From assembly GCA_016190625.1 (NCBI GenBank), contig JACPQF010000124.1, positions 1 through 45,006 of the forward strand: 45,006 nucleotides of DNA, in the 5' to 3' direction. Shown piece after piece: positions 1 to 8,001 of the stretch. The notes below the pieces were generated by a model. It saw only the letters and a list, made by a program, of their open reading frames with translations. It searched no databases and was not told the DNA's origin. How positions within the stretch are numbered: the stretch's first letter is position 1; each line of letters opens with the position of its first letter. This stretch comes from Chloroflexota bacterium (lineage in GTDB: Bacteria; Chloroflexota; Dehalococcoidia; JACPQF01). The position numbers and the translations under genes are program-made.

Positions 1-359
1 ATTCAGCCGACGCGATCTGCACGCCCTACTTAACAAGATCCAGTCCCAGTGGGCGTTGCCCACTCTAGCCGCCTAGGAGGAAAAATACGATACCTTATTT
101 ATGAAACGGTGTACTTAGTATCGTGGTAGATAGATCATACCACGTTTCCTAATACTATCAACTCGCCGGCGAACCCAGTGCTTCACCCGGCAAATCGTGT
201 TGTGGGCGTCTAGTAGCCTGGATGTCCTACACCACGATAGTACTTTTTGGCTAATTTCGTCGCAACCTCTACAAAAACCAATCAAGTTGCTAAGAAATCG
301 AATAGAATGGTAGCTGTGGGAGCTTCACTGGGAAGGATAGTCCGAGGGAGACCTGTTAA
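1..359. other. Left-edge non-coding stretch with inverted repeats
   Basis: I find no convincing gene here. The stretch is visibly more AT-rich than the rest of the window. It contains a short inverted repeat, CGTGGTA at 122-128 and TACCACG at 138-144. A third related element, ACCACGATA at 231-239, is the reverse complement of TATCGTGGT at 119-127. These could be operator half-sites or the edge of a small repeat; nothing else supports a function. AGGGAG at about 345-350 is a plausible ribosome binding site for the gene starting at 360. Confidence 0.4.
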
Positions 360-776
360 ATGCCAGGGAAGAAGAAGGTTGCTATCCTCCAACATGACGC
401 CGACAATGCCGAGCTATCCAGACTGCTGCTGGAGCCGATTGGCTATGAGGTCGAAATCGTCGACCGCAAGGCCGATCCGTTGGTGGCGATTGAAGCCTGT
501 TCTCCGGACGTGTTGGTCGTAGACTTGAGACCTCATGTCGACTATTACTGGGGAATTCTTGAGCGTCTGGCGCAGAATCCGGTGACTGCGCAGCTTCCGG
601 TAGTGGCCATTGCCACGTTAGACTCGGTGGCTCAGCGGGCTCTAGGTCAGACCAACGTGGCCGAAGTGCTCGTCGCCCCTTTTGACATCGAAGAACTGGT
701 TTCCAAAGTCGTAGCGGCTATTGGGTTGGCGCAGAGCCGGTGGCGGCGGCAGGATACTGAGGCTCTGGGGGCGTAA
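360..776 (+). CDS. CheY-like receiver-domain protein, atypical
   Basis: A 138-residue single-domain protein with the shape of a response-regulator receiver. Seen: an acidic pair after the first strand (D13, D15), a candidate phospho-acceptor D55 in VLVVDLRP, and a conserved-position Thr in AIATLDS. The usual lysine before PF near the last strand is replaced by alanine (VAPFDIEEL). Lys normally contacts the phosphoryl group, so this may be a pseudo-receiver with altered or absent phosphotransfer. No output domain is attached. It converges tail to tail with the diguanylate cyclase at 779-2602, with two bases between the stop codons. A role in signalling to that cyclase is possible, but only proximity supports it. 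Confidence 0.7.
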   Translation: MPGKKKVAILQHDADNAELSRLLLEPIGYEVEIVDRKADPLVAIEACSPDVLVVDLRPHVDYYWGILERLAQNPVTAQLPVVAIATLDSVAQRALGQTNVAEVLVAPFDIEELVSKVVAAIGLAQSRWRRQDTEALGA

Positions 777-778
777 TC

Positions 779-2602
779 TCAGGCTGGGAGGCGAAGGACG
801 ATTTGATTTCGCCCTTGTTCCTTGGCCCGGTGCAGGGCCGCGTCCGCCAGCGACATTACCTCTTCCGTGTCTCGCTTCCCGTCGACGGGAACTAGGCCTA
901 GGCAAACGCTCAGGTCAAAACGATGGCCTCCTACGGCGAAGCTGGACCTCTGGACGCACTGGCTCAGCCTCGTCCCTATGTCGAGGGCGCGATTGACCTC
1001 TATGCTCTCCAACAGCACGGCAAACTCGTCTCCGCCAAGTCGAGCCACCAAATCCCCGGCCCGCAACTCGTTCCGCAGCAGGGTGGTCACGCTGACCAAG
1101 AGCTGATCCCCGGCCGCCTGATCGAACCTGTTGTTTACCGATTTGAAGTCGTCAAGGTCGAGGAACAAGAGGGCGCTCGCCATCCCCTGACGGGCGCGAG
1201 CGATAGACATGCCAAGGGCATCTTCGAGAAGTCGTCTATTCGGCAAACCGGTTAGGCGGTCGTGGGTGGGAACCGGGATCGGCGGTTCCTCTCGCTCTGT
1301 CACATCGGCCGCCCCCGCCGCCGGCGTCTCATCGGCCTCGGCGAGTGCGGCGTCTTGCCTCCCGGCGCTTGTCCCCTGGTCGTCGTGGGCACGCTTTTCC
1401 GGCTCCTCCGCCCTCTCGAGGTCGGCGATGTACTTCTCTCGCTGCTCGCTCTGAGTCCGAACCTCACTCTCCAGCCAGTTGATGGCAATGGCTAACTGGT
1501 CCAATTCCTCGATTCCGGTCGCCTTCCCGGGGGGCAGCAGCTTGTTTCGCCCGATGGCGAGGGCTCGCACTCGCAGTTGCTTGATTGGGGTGCTCACCGT
1601 ATAGCCAAGCATGGCCGCAGTCAAGAAGGCCACGATCGACGCCAGCAACAGTATACCGAAGTCACGGACCAGGTCTTGGGTAAGGGGGGCCATAACGTCA
1701 GCCTTCGTCCGTCCAGCCGCCACAGCCCAGCCAACAGAGCGAATAGGGGCGCGGGCGACTATCCTTTCTTTTCCGTCGGTTGGCGAGATGACCGTTCCTG
1801 CGAATTCGGCGCCAGCTAGCGCTTCAGCCAGTTGAGGTTGCGTCGACAGGAGGTCTTGACCTGTCCGGGCACTGGACCCTTCCGGATGGCGATAGACATT
1901 GCGACCCTGTCGGTCGACAATCGAGTAGAACCCTTTCCCCGACCGCCGAATTGCCAGCTCAGCGCCAAGGCGGCTGGGATCCACGGTCGCCAGCATGACA
2001 CCCTGAAAAACTCCCTGTTCCTCGCGAATGCCCACCACTACGACAAATCTCTCCTTGCCGCTGCCTGGCTCCTGCCACAAGTCGCTGACAACCAGGTTCT
2101 CGCCCCGGCCGATCCGCTCGAAGTAGGGACGGTAGATGTTCTCTAGGCTGGCGAGCTGGGGATCCTTGGGGGCGAGAAGCCGCCCGGAGGAATCCAGGTA
2201 GAGGAAGTGATCGACTGATGGGACCACTGCCGCAATTGCTTCGAGAAGCCCGTCGAGCTGGTCGTCAACCTGAGTATGCAATCTGGCGATCGCCATGCCC
2301 GTTATCTCCATGTGCAGCCGGATACCGACGATGTAGTTTTCGAAATCGGCAGCAGCAGAACGGGCCAGATCGAGGTTGGACTGAAGCTCCAGGGCATACC
2401 GATCTTGGAACCGGCTGTAGTAGATCACCGCCTGGAGCACGAGGACCGGGATGACGAGGACCAGCATGAGGCTGAGGAGTCGGCCTTGAATGGTGCGCGG
2501 CAAATACCAGTCGGGTTTCCGGCGCGCCGCGAGAGCGGCTTTGTGCCGGGCCATCGCCGCACTATTGTCACCAGATGGAGCAATGCTGCTCATGAGTGCC
2601 AA
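779..2602 (-). CDS. Membrane diguanylate cyclase (Cache-HAMP-GGDEF)
   Basis: A 607-residue sensor enzyme predicted to make cyclic di-GMP from two GTP. Order of domains: a short cytoplasmic N-terminus, a membrane segment at about residues 40-65, an extracytoplasmic double-Cache-like sensing region at about 65-310, a second membrane segment at about 315-335, a HAMP linker at about 335-395, a charged linker, and a GGDEF domain from about 445 to the end. The catalytic motif GGDEF is intact at 523-527. An allosteric I-site RxxD (RAGD, 514-517) lies five residues upstream, so product inhibition is likely. The first codon is TTG; an ATG three codons in (2593) is an equally plausible start. The ribosome binding site AGGTAAG overlaps the stop of the upstream YfhO fragment, so the two are coupled. 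The ligand of the Cache domain is unknown. Confidence 0.9.
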   Translation of the reverse strand: MALMSSIAPSGDNSAAMARHKAALAARRKPDWYLPRTIQGRLLSLMLVLVIPVLVLQAVIYYSRFQDRYALELQSNLDLARSAAADFENYIVGIRLHMEITGMAIARLHTQVDDQLDGLLEAIAAVVPSVDHFLYLDSSGRLLAPKDPQLASLENIYRPYFERIGRGENLVVSDLWQEPGSGKERFVVVVGIREEQGVFQGVMLATVDPSRLGAELAIRRSGKGFYSIVDRQGRNVYRHPEGSSARTGQDLLSTQPQLAEALAGAEFAGTVISPTDGKERIVARAPIRSVGWAVAAGRTKADVMAPLTQDLVRDFGILLLASIVAFLTAAMLGYTVSTPIKQLRVRALAIGRNKLLPPGKATGIEELDQLAIAINWLESEVRTQSEQREKYIADLERAEEPEKRAHDDQGTSAGRQDAALAEADETPAAGAADVTEREEPPIPVPTHDRLTGLPNRRLLEDALGMSIARARQGMASALLFLDLDDFKSVNNRFDQAAGDQLLVSVTTLLRNELRAGDLVARLGGDEFAVLLESIEVNRALDIGTRLSQCVQRSSFAVGGHRFDLSVCLGLVPVDGKRDTEEVMSLADAALHRAKEQGRNQIVLRLPA

Positions 2603-2607
2603 CTTAC

Positions 2608-2985
2608 CTAAAGATCAGGCCATCTAATGCGCTGTAGATTACACGCTGGCTTGAGTAAAGTCAAGACGCATAAGCCGACAATAAGCAGAAGAGAGAAGAC
2701 GGTCAGCCAGACTCCGTGTTTGAATGAGGTTGGCTCATAGCGGAAGGAGACCTCGTGCACGCCGGCCTCGGCGATGGCTATCGCCCCGAAAACGGCATCG
2801 GCCTGGAAAATGGGCGTCTCTACCCCGTCGACTACTGCTCGCCAGCCCGGGTAGTGGAGATCGGTTGGAAGCAGTCGGCCAGCAAGGAGAAACCGTTCTG
2901 AATGTTGGCCGTCTACAAAGTATGATCGCCGAAAAGGGGTCTTTACATTGGCTGCTGGGTGGGGTATGATCGCCTTACTGCTCAT
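2608..2985 (-). pseudogene. C-terminal fragment of a YfhO-family membrane protein
   Basis: A 125-residue frame that resembles only the extreme C-terminus of YfhO-type membrane proteins, which are normally 700-900 residues. Seen: a YPGWRAVVDG stretch, a strand-rich segment ending in VSFRYEP, then a single hydrophobic helix (about residues 93-112) and a short tail. The N-terminal multi-pass region is absent. Upstream sequence switches to the divergent pentapeptide gene within about 60 bases, so the rest was deleted. It still has an ATG and its stop codon overlaps the ribosome binding site of the diguanylate cyclase, so it may persist as a leader frame for that gene. Family assignment is from recall of the conserved C-terminal pattern. 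Confidence 0.65.
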
Positions 2986-3047
2986 GGGGTTTATCCAACT
3001 ACTGGTTCTTTAGCACTGGCGATGGAGAACAGGCAAAGGGGGAAGTC

Positions 3048-3899
3048 ATGCAGCAGAAGTGGGAACGCTTTCTACGGTTTGTCACTGCCCGAAGCGCCGG
3101 GGCGCTTCTCACCATTCTGGGCGTACTGATTGGGGTCGTGGGCTTCGGCGTGAAGGTACACTGGCAGCCCGAGTTTGGCAAGTTGCTAGAGGATCTCTAC
3201 GCCCAGGTGTCCGTGGGGCTGATCAGCGTGGCCATCACTGTACTCATCCTCGACGGCCTGGGCCACAGGCGCTCGGGCCAGGAGCGGAGGGAAGGGCTCA
3301 TTCTCCAGATGGGCAGCCCGGATCGCGCGGCTGCCATCGAGGCCGTACGGCTGCTAAACGCCACGCGGCGCGGCGCGTGGCTGAGAGATGGCTCCTTGAA
3401 ATGCGCTGGCCTTCATCAGGCCAATTTGAGTGAGGCCAGCCTGGTTAACGCCGACCTGAGCGAAGCCGACTTGAGCGGGGCTGACTTGAGCAAGGCCGAT
3501 TTGCGAGGAGCCAATCTGAGTGGAGCCAACCTCTTTCGGGCAGACCTGCGCCAGGCCGAGCTTCAGGGTGCCAAGCTGACCAGCGCCAACCTGATCTGGG
3601 CGATCTTATCCAAGGCGGATCTCAGCCGGGCCGACCTCGGAAAGGCTAACCTCAGCCGGGCCGACCTAAGCTGGACGGAGCTGTCCGGAGCCAATCTCAG
3701 CGAGGCGAACCTGACGAGGGCCGACCTGAGCAAGGCCGATTTGACTGACGCCGACCTGAGCAAGACGGATCTAAGCGCCACCGTGCTAAGCCGGGCCAAG
3801 CTGGCAGGCGCCAAGCTTGGCGAGGCTAAGCATACTATCGTCACCGTTTGGCCCAGCGACTTCACTCCACCGCCCGAAACCAGGCTCGTCGAATCATAG
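3048..3899 (+). CDS. Membrane-anchored pentapeptide-repeat protein
   Basis: 283 residues. The N-terminus has two hydrophobic segments (about 16-36 and 54-71), which should place the protein in the membrane with the repeat domain in the cytoplasm. After a short helical linker, residues from about 115 to 265 consist of near-perfect A(D/N)LSxADL pentapeptide repeats, which fold as a right-handed quadrilateral beta-helix. The function of this architecture is not known; some pentapeptide proteins mimic DNA and protect gyrase, but nothing here shows that. Start: ATG preceded by a strong GGGGGAAG. It is divergent from the YfhO remnant and converges with cooS. The repeat DNA is internally repetitive, so copy number may vary between strains. 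Confidence 0.85.
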   Translation: MQQKWERFLRFVTARSAGALLTILGVLIGVVGFGVKVHWQPEFGKLLEDLYAQVSVGLISVAITVLILDGLGHRRSGQERREGLILQMGSPDRAAAIEAVRLLNATRRGAWLRDGSLKCAGLHQANLSEASLVNADLSEADLSGADLSKADLRGANLSGANLFRADLRQAELQGAKLTSANLIWAILSKADLSRADLGKANLSRADLSWTELSGANLSEANLTRADLSKADLTDADLSKTDLSATVLSRAKLAGAKLGEAKHTIVTVWPSDFTPPPETRLVES

Positions 3900-3918
3900 C
3901 GGACGTTGCGGAGAAGTG

Positions 3919-5865
3919 TTAGGCCCGCTCTTTCAGCACCTGGCGCATGCGGGCATCGCCGCTTTGGCCGTACCGGTCGGGCTTGTACTCCTCGAGCTTG
4001 AGGGCGCGGCGCTTCTTGTCGATGTGGTCGAGGGCTTTCTCCACGATCTTAACTGGGTCGGGCTCGAACTCGAGCTTGCCGCCGACCTTCTCTTCCCAGC
4101 CGGCGCTGATCAACTCCTCCACGGCCTTGCTTCCGGCCACTGGTGAGTCGACGCCGAAGAGGACATAGGCGCCAGAGGCCACGAAGTAGGCGCCGATGGC
4201 GAGAGCCTTCTCGTGCATCCACTCGGGAGCGATGCCGACCGCTGGTAGGTCGTCGATGTCCTCGCCAAGCCCCCCTTCCTCGGCCATTTGGGTTAGCACG
4301 GTGAGAATTCGCGTGTTGTCGACGCAGGAGCCGAGGTGGAGAACCGGCGGAATGCCGACTGCCTCGCAGATCTCCCTCAGTCCTGGCCCGGCGAAGTCCA
4401 TGGCCTCGGGAGTGAGCAGTCCGTATTTGGCGTTGGCATGGGCGCCGCAGCCGGTTTGGACGACGATGACGTCGTTCTTGATAAGCTCCCGCACGATGTA
4501 GGAGTGCCCCTCATCTTGGACGCAGCGCGCGTTGGTGCAGCCTACCACGCCGGCCGCACCCCTAATCCGGCCGGCCATGATCGCGTCGTTGAGTGGGCGG
4601 AACGATCCGCGATAGGTGCCTCCCAGCGCGTAGTTGATGTACTCGTGGGAGAAACCGGCGACCATCTCGTTACGGATGTCGGGAATGTCGGTCGCTTTGC
4701 GGTTGGGGAAGTTGTCTATAGCGGTTCGCACGATCAGTCTGGCGCTGGTAAGGGCCTGATGCTCGTCGAATTGAATGTGGGTGGCGCCGCTGATCTTGGC
4801 CTTGGCCGAAGTGGTGATGAGCTTGGTGTGGAAGCGACTGGCCAGCGAAACCAGAGCCTCCATGATGCATTGAACATCCACAACCATGGCTTCCACGGAG
4901 CCGGTAATGATCGCCAACTCCTGGTCGAGAAAGTTACCGGCGGACGGGATGCCGTGGCGCATCAAGATCTCGTTGGCCGTGCAGCACATCCCCACCAGAT
5001 TGATGCCCTTGGCGCCCTTGGACTTGGCGTATTCGCTGGCCTCGGGCTCCTGAGCCGCCACCACGATCATCTCGGATAACAGGGGCTCGTGGCCGTGGAC
5101 GACGATGTTGACCTCGTCCTCTTTTAGGACGCCCAGATTGGCGTTCGATTGGAGAGGGCTGGGTGTGCCGAAAATGACGTCGCCGATATCGGTGGCGAGC
5201 ATGGCGCCGCCCCAACCATCGGTCATGGAAGTTCGCAGGGCTTGCGTAAGGATGTGCTCGGGATCCTGATCGGTTCCCATCCCCGTGCGGTGGAGGGTTT
5301 CCACGATCTCGCGGTCGACTCCTCGGGGGATCAAGCCAAGCCGTCGCCAAAGCTCCTGTCGCTTCTTGGTGGCGCGGGAGGCGCAGATAACCTCGCCGGT
5401 CTGCTGGCCGAATTGGGCGAGGGCCAATTTGGCCACGTCCTCGGCGACCTCTTCTTTGGAACGCCCGTCGCTCTTGACGCCCATCCAGCCGGCCAGCTTC
5501 CGCAGCTTTCTCTCGTCCTTGATGCCGTAGCCCTGTGCCTCGCCCTTGGCGATGGCCAGCAGCGCAAAGCAGAGGTCGCGGCCGTGGTCGGAGTGGGCGG
5601 AGGCGCCGGCGGCGATGGCCCGGGCCAGGTTTCTGGCCGTGATGGTCGCATGAGTGGCGCCGCAAATGCCGGTCATGGTCTCGGCGTTCTTGCCGACGAA
5701 TCGACAGGGGCCCATGTAACAGACGGAGCAGCAGCTTCCCTCTCTACCGATGGGACAGGGCTTCATATCTAATGCCCGGGTGAAGGCTGTGGGGATCTTC
5801 TCGGCTTCGGCCTTCGCCAGAACCGCTAGCGTTGCGGGATCGATTGATGGCTGCTTAGATGTCAT
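3919..5865 (-). CDS. cooS: Anaerobic CO dehydrogenase catalytic subunit
   Basis: A 648-residue Ni-Fe-S enzyme oxidising CO to CO2 (or the reverse), the usual size for monofunctional CooS. The N-terminus has the cysteine array for the D and B clusters (C-x7-CCxxCxxxxC, ending GPC), followed by a Cys in TGICGA. Likely C-cluster ligands and active-site residues are present in order: His in VHGHEP, Cys in GMCCTANE, Cys in DVQCIME, Cys in GCTNARC, Cys in TGCGAHA, Cys in GSCVDNTR, and the catalytic Lys in WMHEKAL. I start at ATG 5865 because GAGGG lies six bases upstream; a GTG five codons earlier (5880) is possible. No maturation ATPase (cooC), ferredoxin or acetyl-CoA synthase gene is adjacent, so its electron partner must be encoded elsewhere. 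Confidence 0.96.
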   Translation of the reverse strand: MTSKQPSIDPATLAVLAKAEAEKIPTAFTRALDMKPCPIGREGSCCSVCYMGPCRFVGKNAETMTGICGATHATITARNLARAIAAGASAHSDHGRDLCFALLAIAKGEAQGYGIKDERKLRKLAGWMGVKSDGRSKEEVAEDVAKLALAQFGQQTGEVICASRATKKRQELWRRLGLIPRGVDREIVETLHRTGMGTDQDPEHILTQALRTSMTDGWGGAMLATDIGDVIFGTPSPLQSNANLGVLKEDEVNIVVHGHEPLLSEMIVVAAQEPEASEYAKSKGAKGINLVGMCCTANEILMRHGIPSAGNFLDQELAIITGSVEAMVVDVQCIMEALVSLASRFHTKLITTSAKAKISGATHIQFDEHQALTSARLIVRTAIDNFPNRKATDIPDIRNEMVAGFSHEYINYALGGTYRGSFRPLNDAIMAGRIRGAAGVVGCTNARCVQDEGHSYIVRELIKNDVIVVQTGCGAHANAKYGLLTPEAMDFAGPGLREICEAVGIPPVLHLGSCVDNTRILTVLTQMAEEGGLGEDIDDLPAVGIAPEWMHEKALAIGAYFVASGAYVLFGVDSPVAGSKAVEELISAGWEEKVGGKLEFEPDPVKIVEKALDHIDKKRRALKLEEYKPDRYGQSGDARMRQVLKERA

Positions 5866-5925
5866 TATATGCCCTCGCACCTTTCTCGAAAAGTGATGTC
5901 AATGGAGGTTTGTCCACGCAGTGGT

Positions 5926-5954
5926 ATGTTAACACACGCCAGTTTCTTTGTCAA
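5926..5954 (-). promoter_or_regulatory. Predicted sigma-70-type promoter of cooS
   Basis: On the minus strand there is a perfect TTGACA (-35, plus-strand 5949-5954), a 17-base spacer, and TAACAT (-10, plus-strand 5926-5931). The start of transcription would fall near 5919, about 55 bases upstream of the cooS ATG. The intergenic region is AT-rich and is shared with the divergent mraZ promoter. Confidence 0.75.
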
Positions 5955-5978
5955 AGCAAAAATATTGTGGAAAACCTC

Positions 5979-6007
5979 TTGAAAACAGGGGAGCGTTGTG
6001 GTATCAT
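5979..6007 (+). promoter_or_regulatory. Predicted promoter of the dcw operon
   Basis: TTGAAA at 5979-5984, a spacer of exactly 17 bases, and TATCAT at 6002-6007 preceded by TGG (extended -10). Transcription would begin around 6014, ahead of mraZ. This is the only strong promoter visible in front of the division cluster. In other bacteria MraZ binds repeated motifs at this position; I did not find a clear set of direct repeats here. Confidence 0.75.
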
Positions 6008-6063
6008 GGGGCCGCTGGTGGGGCAAAGTGGGTGGAAGTGGAGAGGGGTTAGGTGAATTTGGA

Positions 6064-6507
6064 GTGCAGGCTAGCCGGATGTTTCTCGGTGAGTATCCAT
6101 ACGTCATGGACCAGAAAGGTCGACTGGCGATCCCGCCTAGATTCCGAGAGGCTTTCCGCGTCGGCCTCGTTCTTGCCCGCGGATTCGACAAGTGCATCCT
6201 GGTTTATCCGCTGTACGAATGGAAGGCCATGGCCGAGAGCAGGGCTAGCCTGCCCCCCACCCGCAGCAGTGTCCGACGGGCCAACCGCTACACGTTTTCC
6301 GGCGCTTTCGACCTCGAACTGGATAAGCAGGGCAGAGTGCTCGTGCCCGCGAGTCTGCGAGAATACGGCGAGATAAAGGTTGACGTGGTGGTGATAGGCC
6401 TCCACAACTACCTTGAAATCTGGGCCAGGGAGCAGTGGGAGAACGAGAAGTCTCTCATGCGCGAAACCGGCTGGCAGATCGGGGAAAGCGTCGAGTATCC
6501 GGAATGA
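6064..6507 (+). CDS. mraZ: Transcriptional regulator MraZ
   Basis: First gene of the division and cell-wall cluster, a ring-forming DNA-binding repressor of its own operon in other bacteria. Two AbrB/SpoVT-like halves are visible: FLGEYPYVMDQKGRLAIPPRFRE near the N-terminus (shown in parts: FLGEY, DQKGRLAIP) and a second DKQGRVLVP repeat after about residue 85. I start at GTG 6064, which has AGGTGA eight bases upstream, giving 147 residues; the next in-frame ATG (6079) gives the more standard MFLGEY start but lacks a good ribosome site. The stop overlaps the rsmH start (ATGA), so translation is coupled. Confidence 0.92.
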   Translation: MQASRMFLGEYPYVMDQKGRLAIPPRFREAFRVGLVLARGFDKCILVYPLYEWKAMAESRASLPPTRSSVRRANRYTFSGAFDLELDKQGRVLVPASLREYGEIKVDVVVIGLHNYLEIWAREQWENEKSLMRETGWQIGESVEYPE

Positions 6508-7430
6508 TGGACCGTGAGCACGTTCCTGTTCTGCTCGACGAAGCCGTACGCTATCTCGACGTAAAGCCCGGGGGCAAATATATCGATTGCACGGTAGATG
6601 GCGGCGGCCACGCCAGAGCGATTCTCGAACGGTCGCAGCCGGGAGGCAGCTTACTGGGTCTCGATGCCGACCCGGCGGCCATCGCCGTGGCGGCCCGGCG
6701 TCTAGAAGAGTTCGGCCAGCGGGCGGTTCTGGTCAACGAGAACTTCCGGGACCTACATGATGTGGCCGTGGCCCAGCGGTTCAAACCGGCCGACGGCGTT
6801 CTGTTGGATCTAGGGCTATCGAGCTTGCAACTGGACGACCCGGGGCGAGGGTTCAGCTTTCAGGCCGAAGCGCCGCTCGACATGAGGCTCAGTCTCCAGC
6901 AAACGGTGACGGCGGCTGATATCGTCAATGCGAGGTCGGAAGGGGAACTGGCAGACCTGATCTATCGCTATGGCGAGGAGCCGCTGAGCCGGCGGATCGC
7001 CCGGCACATCGTCCAGAGCCGGCCGCTACATACCACCCTGGAGCTAGCTAACGTAGTCATTAGAGCGGTCGGCGGCAGGCGAGGGAAGATCCATCCGGCG
7101 ACGAGGACTTTTCAGGCGCTGCGCATCGCGGTCAACGAGGAGCTAGACAATCTCTACACGGCGCTGGAGCAGGCTCTCGACATTCTCGTTCCCGCGGGCC
7201 GGCTGGTGGTGATTAGCTTCCATTCGCTCGAGGATAGGGCAGTAAAGGAATTCATGCGGCAGGAAGCGAAGGGCTGTCGCTGCCCGCCTAGCTTGCCGGC
7301 CTGCGTCTGTGGACGGCAGCCTAGAGCGCGAATCCTTACCGGAAAGATCGTAACCCCTTCAAGGGATGAGGCATTGAAAAACCCGCGGAGCCGAAGCGCC
7401 AAATTGCGGGCCTGCGAGAAGTTAGGGTAG
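6504..7430 (+). CDS. rsmH: 16S rRNA (cytosine-1402 N4)-methyltransferase RsmH
   Basis: 308 residues; transfers a methyl group from SAM to N4 of C1402 in 16S rRNA. Seen: the HVPVLLDEA start typical of the family, the SAM-binding loop DCTVDGGGHA, LGLDADP after the second strand, DLGLSSLQLDDPGRGFSF, and the C-terminal FHSLEDRAVK. The start ATG overlaps the mraZ stop (ATGA at 6504-6507). Standard second position in the dcw operon. Confidence 0.96.
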   Translation: MMDREHVPVLLDEAVRYLDVKPGGKYIDCTVDGGGHARAILERSQPGGSLLGLDADPAAIAVAARRLEEFGQRAVLVNENFRDLHDVAVAQRFKPADGVLLDLGLSSLQLDDPGRGFSFQAEAPLDMRLSLQQTVTAADIVNARSEGELADLIYRYGEEPLSRRIARHIVQSRPLHTTLELANVVIRAVGGRRGKIHPATRTFQALRIAVNEELDNLYTALEQALDILVPAGRLVVISFHSLEDRAVKEFMRQEAKGCRCPPSLPACVCGRQPRARILTGKIVTPSRDEALKNPRSRSAKLRACEKLG

Positions 7431-7446
7431 TCTTTGGAGTCGGGGA

Positions 7447-7905
7447 ATGGTATCTGATGCGGTCACGGTAGCGAGGGAAGAAGCCAGTCCTTCCTTAGAA
7501 GGACCGCGGCGCGCCCTGCCGGCCATACTCCCGGTGGCCATGGCCATCGTCAGCTCGGTAAGCCTGCTCCTTCTGGTTCAGACCAGCGGCATGACGACGA
7601 CTGGCTACGAGGTGAAGCGGCTAGAGCAGGAAAGAGAGGACTGGCAGCAGGCGAATTATCAGCTCGCTGCCGAGGTCGCCTATCTCAAATCGCTCCCGAG
7701 AATCGAGAAAGAGGCGACGAGCAGACTGCGCATGGTCCCGGCTACCGATTATCTCTTCGTCAGCGTGGCGAAGAGCCCCGAAGTGTCCGGCGACGGCGAT
7801 CCCCCTCTCGTCCAGACCAAGAGGCCTACAGTAGGGCGGGATGACGGTTGGTCGCAGGAACTACTGGATTGGCTAGGATCTGCCTTGGGCCTGCGCGACA
7901 GGTGA
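7447..7905 (+). CDS. ftsL: FtsL-like cell division protein
   Basis: 152 residues, a bitopic membrane protein: about 27 cytoplasmic residues, one membrane helix (about 28-48), then a coiled coil (VKRLEQEREDWQQANYQL and on) and a short extracytoplasmic tail. Sequence conservation of FtsL is low, so the call rests on topology, the leucine-rich coil and the position between rsmH and ftsI. FtsL recruits and activates the FtsW-FtsI synthase with DivIC/FtsB. Start: ATG with GGAG and GGGG upstream. The C-terminal tail after about residue 110 is longer than in many homologues. Confidence 0.85.
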   Translation: MVSDAVTVAREEASPSLEGPRRALPAILPVAMAIVSSVSLLLLVQTSGMTTTGYEVKRLEQEREDWQQANYQLAAEVAYLKSLPRIEKEATSRLRMVPATDYLFVSVAKSPEVSGDGDPPLVQTKRPTVGRDDGWSQELLDWLGSALGLRDR

Positions 7906-7916
7906 TGGCTGGACCC

Positions 7917-7954
7917 GTAGGGGCGAAACCTTCGGCCGAGGGATTCGCCCCTAT
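7917..7954. repeat. GTAGGGGCGAA-type palindromic repeat
   Basis: A hairpin-forming repeat: GTAGGGGCGAA... on the left and ...ATTCGCCCCTA on the right, with an inner CCTTCGGCCGAGGG stem. It fills most of the ftsL-ftsI gap. Related copies are at 9770, 18795, 29061, 30126, 31895, 32292, 35964 and 40950. Confidence 0.9.
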
Positions 7955-8001
7955 GCCTTATCGAGTCCCGCAGCCAGAAGGACCGGCCTTGAGGTGCCTG
8001 C

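Noticed and set aside
4336-5079. Long plus-strand frame opposite cooS
   Set aside because: Shadow of high-GC third positions in cooS; no start signal or family.
3919-5865. Hybrid-cluster protein (Hcp) instead of CooS
   Set aside because: The family is related, but the CCxxCxxGPC array and the C-cluster residues HGHEP, GMCC, VDVQC and GSCVDN fit CooS, and the length matches.
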